A stretch of 13,484 nucleotides of DNA from an uncultured Nostocoides sp. (lineage in GTDB: Bacteria > Actinomycetota > Actinomycetes > Actinomycetales > Dermatophilaceae): NCBI GenBank assembly GCA_936931335.1, contig CAKZIH010000277.1, forward strand, positions 1-13,484, given 5' to 3'. The stretch's first letter is position 1; each line of letters begins with the position of its first letter. The notes below the pieces were generated by a model. It worked only from the letters and a program-made list of their open reading frames with translations, searched no databases and was not told the origin of the DNA. Position numbers and translations under genes: made by a program. This document shows, in pieces, positions 11,105 through 13,484 of the stretch.

Positions 11105-12624
11105 CGCTCGTCGTCGGGGTCGGTCCAGTGGCCCGCGCGGCGCTCCTGCGCGAGTTCGTCGCGGGCCGCGGCCTGCGCGTCCTTGCGGGCGTGGAACTCG
11201 GTGCGGCGCTCGGTGTTGGTGCGCCGGTGACGGTCCTCGAGACGGGCATCGGTGCCGCGGCCACCGAGCAGTTCGGCGCCGCCGACGAGCGTGGGTTCCC
11301 AGTCGAAGACCACGGAGTTCTCGGCCGGGCCAATCAGCACGGTGGAGCCGGCCACGGCGCCCGCGGCCAGCAGGGCCTCCTCGACCCCGGCGCGCTGCAG
11401 GCGGTCGGCGAGATAGCCCACGGCCTCGTCGTTGCTGAAGTCGGTCTGGCGCACCCAACGCGTCGGGCGATCGCCGACGACCCGGAACACCGTCTCGTTG
11501 CCGTCCTGCTCGCGCACGATCCGGAATCCCTTGTCGTCCACCGCTTTTGGCGTGACGATGACCCGCTGCGGGGTGGCCTCGCGCACGCGCTCCTGCTCGG
11601 CCCGGGCGGCCTCGACCGCGCGGGCCATGGCGAAGATCCACTCTCGCAGGCCCTGGTGAGCGACCGCGGAGACGGTGAACACCTCATACCCGCGTTCGCG
11701 CAGGTCGGGTTCGACGAGCTCGGCCAGCTCGCGCGCCTCGGGCACATCGCTCTTGTTGAGGACGACCATGCGCACGCGCTCGGCGAGCGGGCGCCCACCC
11801 AGCAGATCGCCGGGGACATAGGCGGCGAGTTCGGCCTCGATCACGTCGAGATCGCTGAGCGGGTCGCGGCCGGGATCGAGGGTGGCGCAGTCGATGACGT
11901 GCACGAGCACCGAGCAGCGCTCAACATGCCGCAGGAACTCCAGTCCCAGGCCGCGGCCCTCGGAGGCGCCCGGGATCAGCCCGGGCACGTCCGCGACGGT
12001 GAACCGGCTGGAGCCCGCGGTGACCACGCCGAGGTTGGGGACCAGCGTGGTGAACGGATAGTCGGCGATCTTGGGCCGGGCCGCGGAGATCACCGAGACC
12101 AGCGAGGACTTGCCGGCCGAGGGGAAGCCGATCAGCGCCACATCGGCGAGCGACTTGAGTTCCAGGACGATCTCGGCGTCCTCGCCCGGCTCGCCGAGCA
12201 GCGCGAACCCGGGGGCCTTGCGCCGCGCGGACGACAGGGCCCGGTTGCCCAGTCCCCCGCGCCCGCCGCGGGCCACGGTCACGGTTGCGCCGGGGCCGAC
12301 CAGGTCGGCGATGAGCTCACCGGAGCGGGTGGTCACCACCGTGCCCTCGGGGACATTGAGGATCAGGTCCGCGCCCTTGGCCCCGTCGCGCTCGTCGCCG
12401 GCGCCGGGCTGGCCGTTGTCGGCGCTGCGGTGGGGATTGCGGTGGTAGTCCAACAGGGTGGTGGCCTGCGGATCGACGGTGACGATGACATCGCCGCCAT
12501 TGCCCCCATTGCCGCCGTCGGGCCCGCCGAGGGGCTTGAACTTCTCGCGGCGAATCGAGGCGACACCATGGCCGCCTTTGCCCGCGGTGACGTGCAGCAG
12601 CACGCGGTCGACGAAGGTGGTCAT
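11101..12624 (-). CDS. obgE: GTPase Obg (CgtA), ribosome assembly factor
   Basis: Obg is an essential GTPase that assists 50S assembly and links to ppGpp and stress control. The 507-residue protein has three parts. The glycine-rich Obg fold (1-159) includes GKGGHGVASIRREKF and GGPDGGNGGNGG. The G domain has G1 GFPSAGKSS (166-174), G2 PFTTLVPNLG, G3 DVPGLI (212-217) and G4 NKSD (290-293). The OCT domain lies at about 350-435 (QTDFSNDEAVGYLADRLQ onward). A charged tail of about 60 residues, rich in R, E and A, follows, as in other actinobacteria. The ATG at 12624 is chosen because MTTFVDRV is the family start and AAGG lies 5 nt upstream; the longer form reads through a terminator. It overlaps proB by ATGA. 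Confidence 0.97.
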   Translation of the reverse strand: MTTFVDRVLLHVTAGKGGHGVASIRREKFKPLGGPDGGNGGNGGDVIVTVDPQATTLLDYHRNPHRSADNGQPGAGDERDGAKGADLILNVPEGTVVTTRSGELIADLVGPGATVTVARGGRGGLGNRALSSARRKAPGFALLGEPGEDAEIVLELKSLADVALIGFPSAGKSSLVSVISAARPKIADYPFTTLVPNLGVVTAGSSRFTVADVPGLIPGASEGRGLGLEFLRHVERCSVLVHVIDCATLDPGRDPLSDLDVIEAELAAYVPGDLLGGRPLAERVRMVVLNKSDVPEARELAELVEPDLRERGYEVFTVSAVAHQGLREWIFAMARAVEAARAEQERVREATPQRVIVTPKAVDDKGFRIVREQDGNETVFRVVGDRPTRWVRQTDFSNDEAVGYLADRLQRAGVEEALLAAGAVAGSTVLIGPAENSVVFDWEPTLVGGAELLGGRGTDARLEDRHRRTNTERRTEFHARKDAQAAARDELAQERRAGHWTDPDDER

Positions 12625-12637
12625 CACGGCCTTTTCA

Positions 12638-12665
12638 AGGGTATTGCGTGCGGAGAAAACACAAA
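12638..12665 (-). promoter_or_regulatory. Promoter-like site for obgE (TTTGTG-16-TACCCT)
   Basis: On the minus strand TACCCT (12638-12643) fits the TANNNT -10 and lies 13 nt before the obgE ATG. TTTGTG (12660-12665) is 16 bp upstream. It follows directly on the terminator hairpin, so obgE could be transcribed on its own even if most rplU-rpmA transcripts stop. The TTTGTG overlaps the terminator's U tract. Confidence 0.35.
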
Positions 12666-12693
12666 CTGGGGCGAGCCATTCGGCCCGCCCCAG
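12651..12693 (-). terminator. Intrinsic terminator between rpmA and obgE
   Basis: On the minus strand, an 8-bp arm CTGGGGCG, GGCC, a GAAT loop, GGCT and CGCCCCAG form a 12-bp stem (one G-U pair) at 12666-12693. It is followed at once by TTTGTGTTTTCT. A strong stem plus a U-rich tail is the classical rho-independent form, unusual at this GC content. It should end or attenuate the rplU-rpmA transcript before obgE. Confidence 0.85.
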
Positions 12694-12703
12694 GTGCGTG
12701 AGC

Positions 12704-12730
12704 ACGTATGCCGTGAGTGACGGCATACGT
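12704..12730 (-). repeat. 11-bp perfect hairpin just after rpmA
   Basis: ACGTATGCCGT (12704-12714) and ACGGCATACGT (12720-12730) are perfect reverse complements around a 5-nt loop. The hairpin starts 8 nt after the rpmA stop on the transcribed strand and lies before the terminator. There is no U tract of its own. It may protect the rpmA 3' end from nucleases or act as a second termination signal. Confidence 0.8.
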
Positions 12731-12738
12731 CCTCGGGG

Positions 12739-13005
12739 TCACTGTGCGGCGGTACCCGCCGGGACGATGCTGACGACGCGGCGACCACGCTTGGTGCCGA
12801 ACTCGACCTGGCCGTCGGCCAAGGCGAAGAGGGTGTCGTCGCCACCGCGGCCGACGTTGTCGCCGGGGTGGAAGTGGGTGCCGCGCTGACGGACGATGAT
12901 CTCGCCGGTGCCGACGAGCTGTCCGCCGAAGCGCTTCACGCCGAGGCGCTGGGCGTTGGAGTCGCGACCGTTACGGGTCGAGGATGCTCCCTTTTTGTGT
13001 GCCAT
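12739..13005 (-). CDS. rpmA: 50S ribosomal protein L27
   Basis: L27 lies near the peptidyl-transferase centre, where its N-terminal tail contacts the tRNA ends. The 88-residue sequence matches the family from end to end: AHKKGASSTRNGRDSNAQRLG at the start, then VKRFGGQLVGTGEIIVRQRG, THFHPGDNVGRGGDDTLFAL, and VEFGTKRGRR near the end. The N-terminus begins directly with MAHKKG, so there is no Firmicutes-type cleaved leader. The ATG at 13005 has AAAGGA 9 nt upstream. It follows rplU by 33 bp and is cotranscribed with it. A hairpin and a terminator follow. Confidence 0.98.
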   Translation of the reverse strand: MAHKKGASSTRNGRDSNAQRLGVKRFGGQLVGTGEIIVRQRGTHFHPGDNVGRGGDDTLFALADGQVEFGTKRGRRVVSIVPAGTAAQ

Positions 13006-13039
13006 GGCTGGTGTCCTTTGCTCGGGAAGTCGCTGCGGT

Positions 13040-13348
13040 TCAGGCGTCGATCGCGGTGATCTTGACCTGGGTCAGGTGCTGACGGTGACCCTGGCGCTTG
13101 CGGTAGCCGGTCTTGTTCTTGAACTTCATGATCGTGATCTTGGGGCCCTTGGCGGGACCCACGACCTCGGCCTTGACCGACACCGACGCCAGCTTGTCGG
13201 CGTCGGAGGTGACGGTCGAGCCGTCGACGAGCAGAAGCGGGGTCAAGTCGAGGCTGTCGCCGGCCTTGCCGGAGACCTTGTCGATGAGCAGGACGTCGCC
13301 AACCGACACCTTCTCCTGCCGACCACCCGCACGAATGATCGCGTACAC
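13040..13348 (-). CDS. rplU: 50S ribosomal protein L21
   Basis: L21 binds 23S rRNA and is an early-to-middle assembly protein of the large subunit. The 102-residue protein begins VYAIIRAGGRQEKVSVGDVL, the normal family start. It ends with the basic FKNKTGYRKRQGHRQ segment and TQVKITAI, which form the conserved rRNA-binding end. The GTG at 13348 is chosen because the first family residues (x-Y-A-I) fall exactly there. An ATG at 13375 would add nine residues absent from relatives. The Shine-Dalgarno is weak (a purine-rich GGAAAGCGAG lies 8-17 nt upstream). It is first in the rplU-rpmA unit, with a leader of about 95 nt. Confidence 0.97.
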   Translation of the reverse strand: MYAIIRAGGRQEKVSVGDVLLIDKVSGKAGDSLDLTPLLLVDGSTVTSDADKLASVSVKAEVVGPAKGPKITIMKFKNKTGYRKRQGHRQHLTQVKITAIDA

Positions 13349-13443
13349 GTGTAGAACTCGCTTTCCGTTGAGCATGAGGGTCGCACTCTTGGACCGGCCG
13401 GTCGCTACCCCTTGCGGGACACCAGCGCGGTGGGCGCACCAAG
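13349..13443 (-). promoter_or_regulatory. 5' leader of rplU-rpmA
   Basis: This stretch runs from the predicted transcription start to the rplU GTG. It contains the 12-bp palindrome GACCGGCCGGTC (13392-13403) and short complementary pairs such as CACC/GGTG and CCC-TTGC-GGG. Ribosomal protein leaders often bind the encoded protein for feedback control, and L21 leaders are known in other phyla. I cannot match this one to a known motif. Confidence 0.4.
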
Positions 13444-13448
13444 GATCA

Positions 13449-13477
13449 ATGCTACCCGGGTGCGGCGGTTGGGCCAA
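13449..13477 (-). promoter_or_regulatory. rplU promoter (TTGGCC-17-TAGCAT)
   Basis: On the minus strand TTGGCC (13472-13477) and TAGCAT (13449-13454) are spaced by 17 bp. The -10 fits TANNNT and has four of six consensus bases. Transcription would start near 13442. Its place before a ribosomal protein operon supports the call. The window edge lies 7 bp upstream. Confidence 0.6.
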
Positions 13478-13484
13478 ACCGTGC

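Noticed and set aside
9935..11230. 431-residue plus-strand open frame antisense to proB
   Set aside because: Low-complexity basic product without domains; a shadow of proB.
11128..12720. 530-residue plus-strand open frame antisense to obgE
   Set aside because: Its product is rich in G, A, R, H and D with no family features, and it mirrors the well-supported obgE. Long antisense frames are normal at this GC content.

Overview
The window comes from a high-GC Actinomycetota chromosome, most likely Micrococcales (Dermatophilaceae/Dermacoccaceae-like; this placement is an inference). The evidence is very GC-rich coding DNA with few A/T-ending codons, GTG starts, several apparent leaderless promoters (TANNNT 6-8 nt before the start codon), and the core gene order rplU-rpmA-obgE-proB ... 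proA ... nadD-rsfS-phosphatase that is typical of the phylum. No transposase, phage gene, tRNA, rRNA or CRISPR array was seen.

Layout. The conserved backbone runs on the minus strand, so it reads from right to left. rplU has a promoter and a leader of about 95 nt. rpmA follows, then a hairpin and a strong intrinsic terminator, then obgE with its own promoter-like site. proB overlaps obgE by ATGA and carries an N-terminal 5-residue repeat. A block of mixed orientation (4-10 kb) separates proB from proA: an exported PQQ-type sugar dehydrogenase (+), a 14-TM MFS transporter (-) and pdxY (+). proA (-) follows, coupled by TGATG to a class I methyltransferase (-). After a short 16-bp tandem repeat array, a second plus-strand pair interrupts the backbone: a GtrB/DPM-like membrane glycosyltransferase overlapping a spermidine-synthase-like protein. 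The backbone ends with a small membrane protein, nadD, rsfS and a truncated histidine phosphatase (gpgP-like), tightly packed and probably one operon.

How the genes fit together. rplU/rpmA/obgE/rsfS concern the 50S subunit. proB/proA are the first two steps of proline synthesis. nadD makes NAD and pdxY salvages vitamin B6. The glycosyltransferase/SpeE-like pair probably acts on polyprenyl-phosphate sugars, but the role of its second member is unknown.

The most interesting stretch is the roughly 520-bp non-coding region at 1714-2232. It holds two DnaA-box-like sites, a promoter-like TTGCGA-17-TTAAAT, and then six successive perfect or near-perfect hairpins over about 245 bp, including a 12-bp stem. 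This looks like an undescribed structured RNA or a long structured 5' leader for the glycosyltransferase, and I could not match it to a known riboswitch family. Other points are a probable CTG start for nadD (CTGA overlap), two apparently related 15/16-bp minisatellites, interlocked inverted repeats between pdxY and the MFS gene, and a clear excess of GTATG/CATAC.
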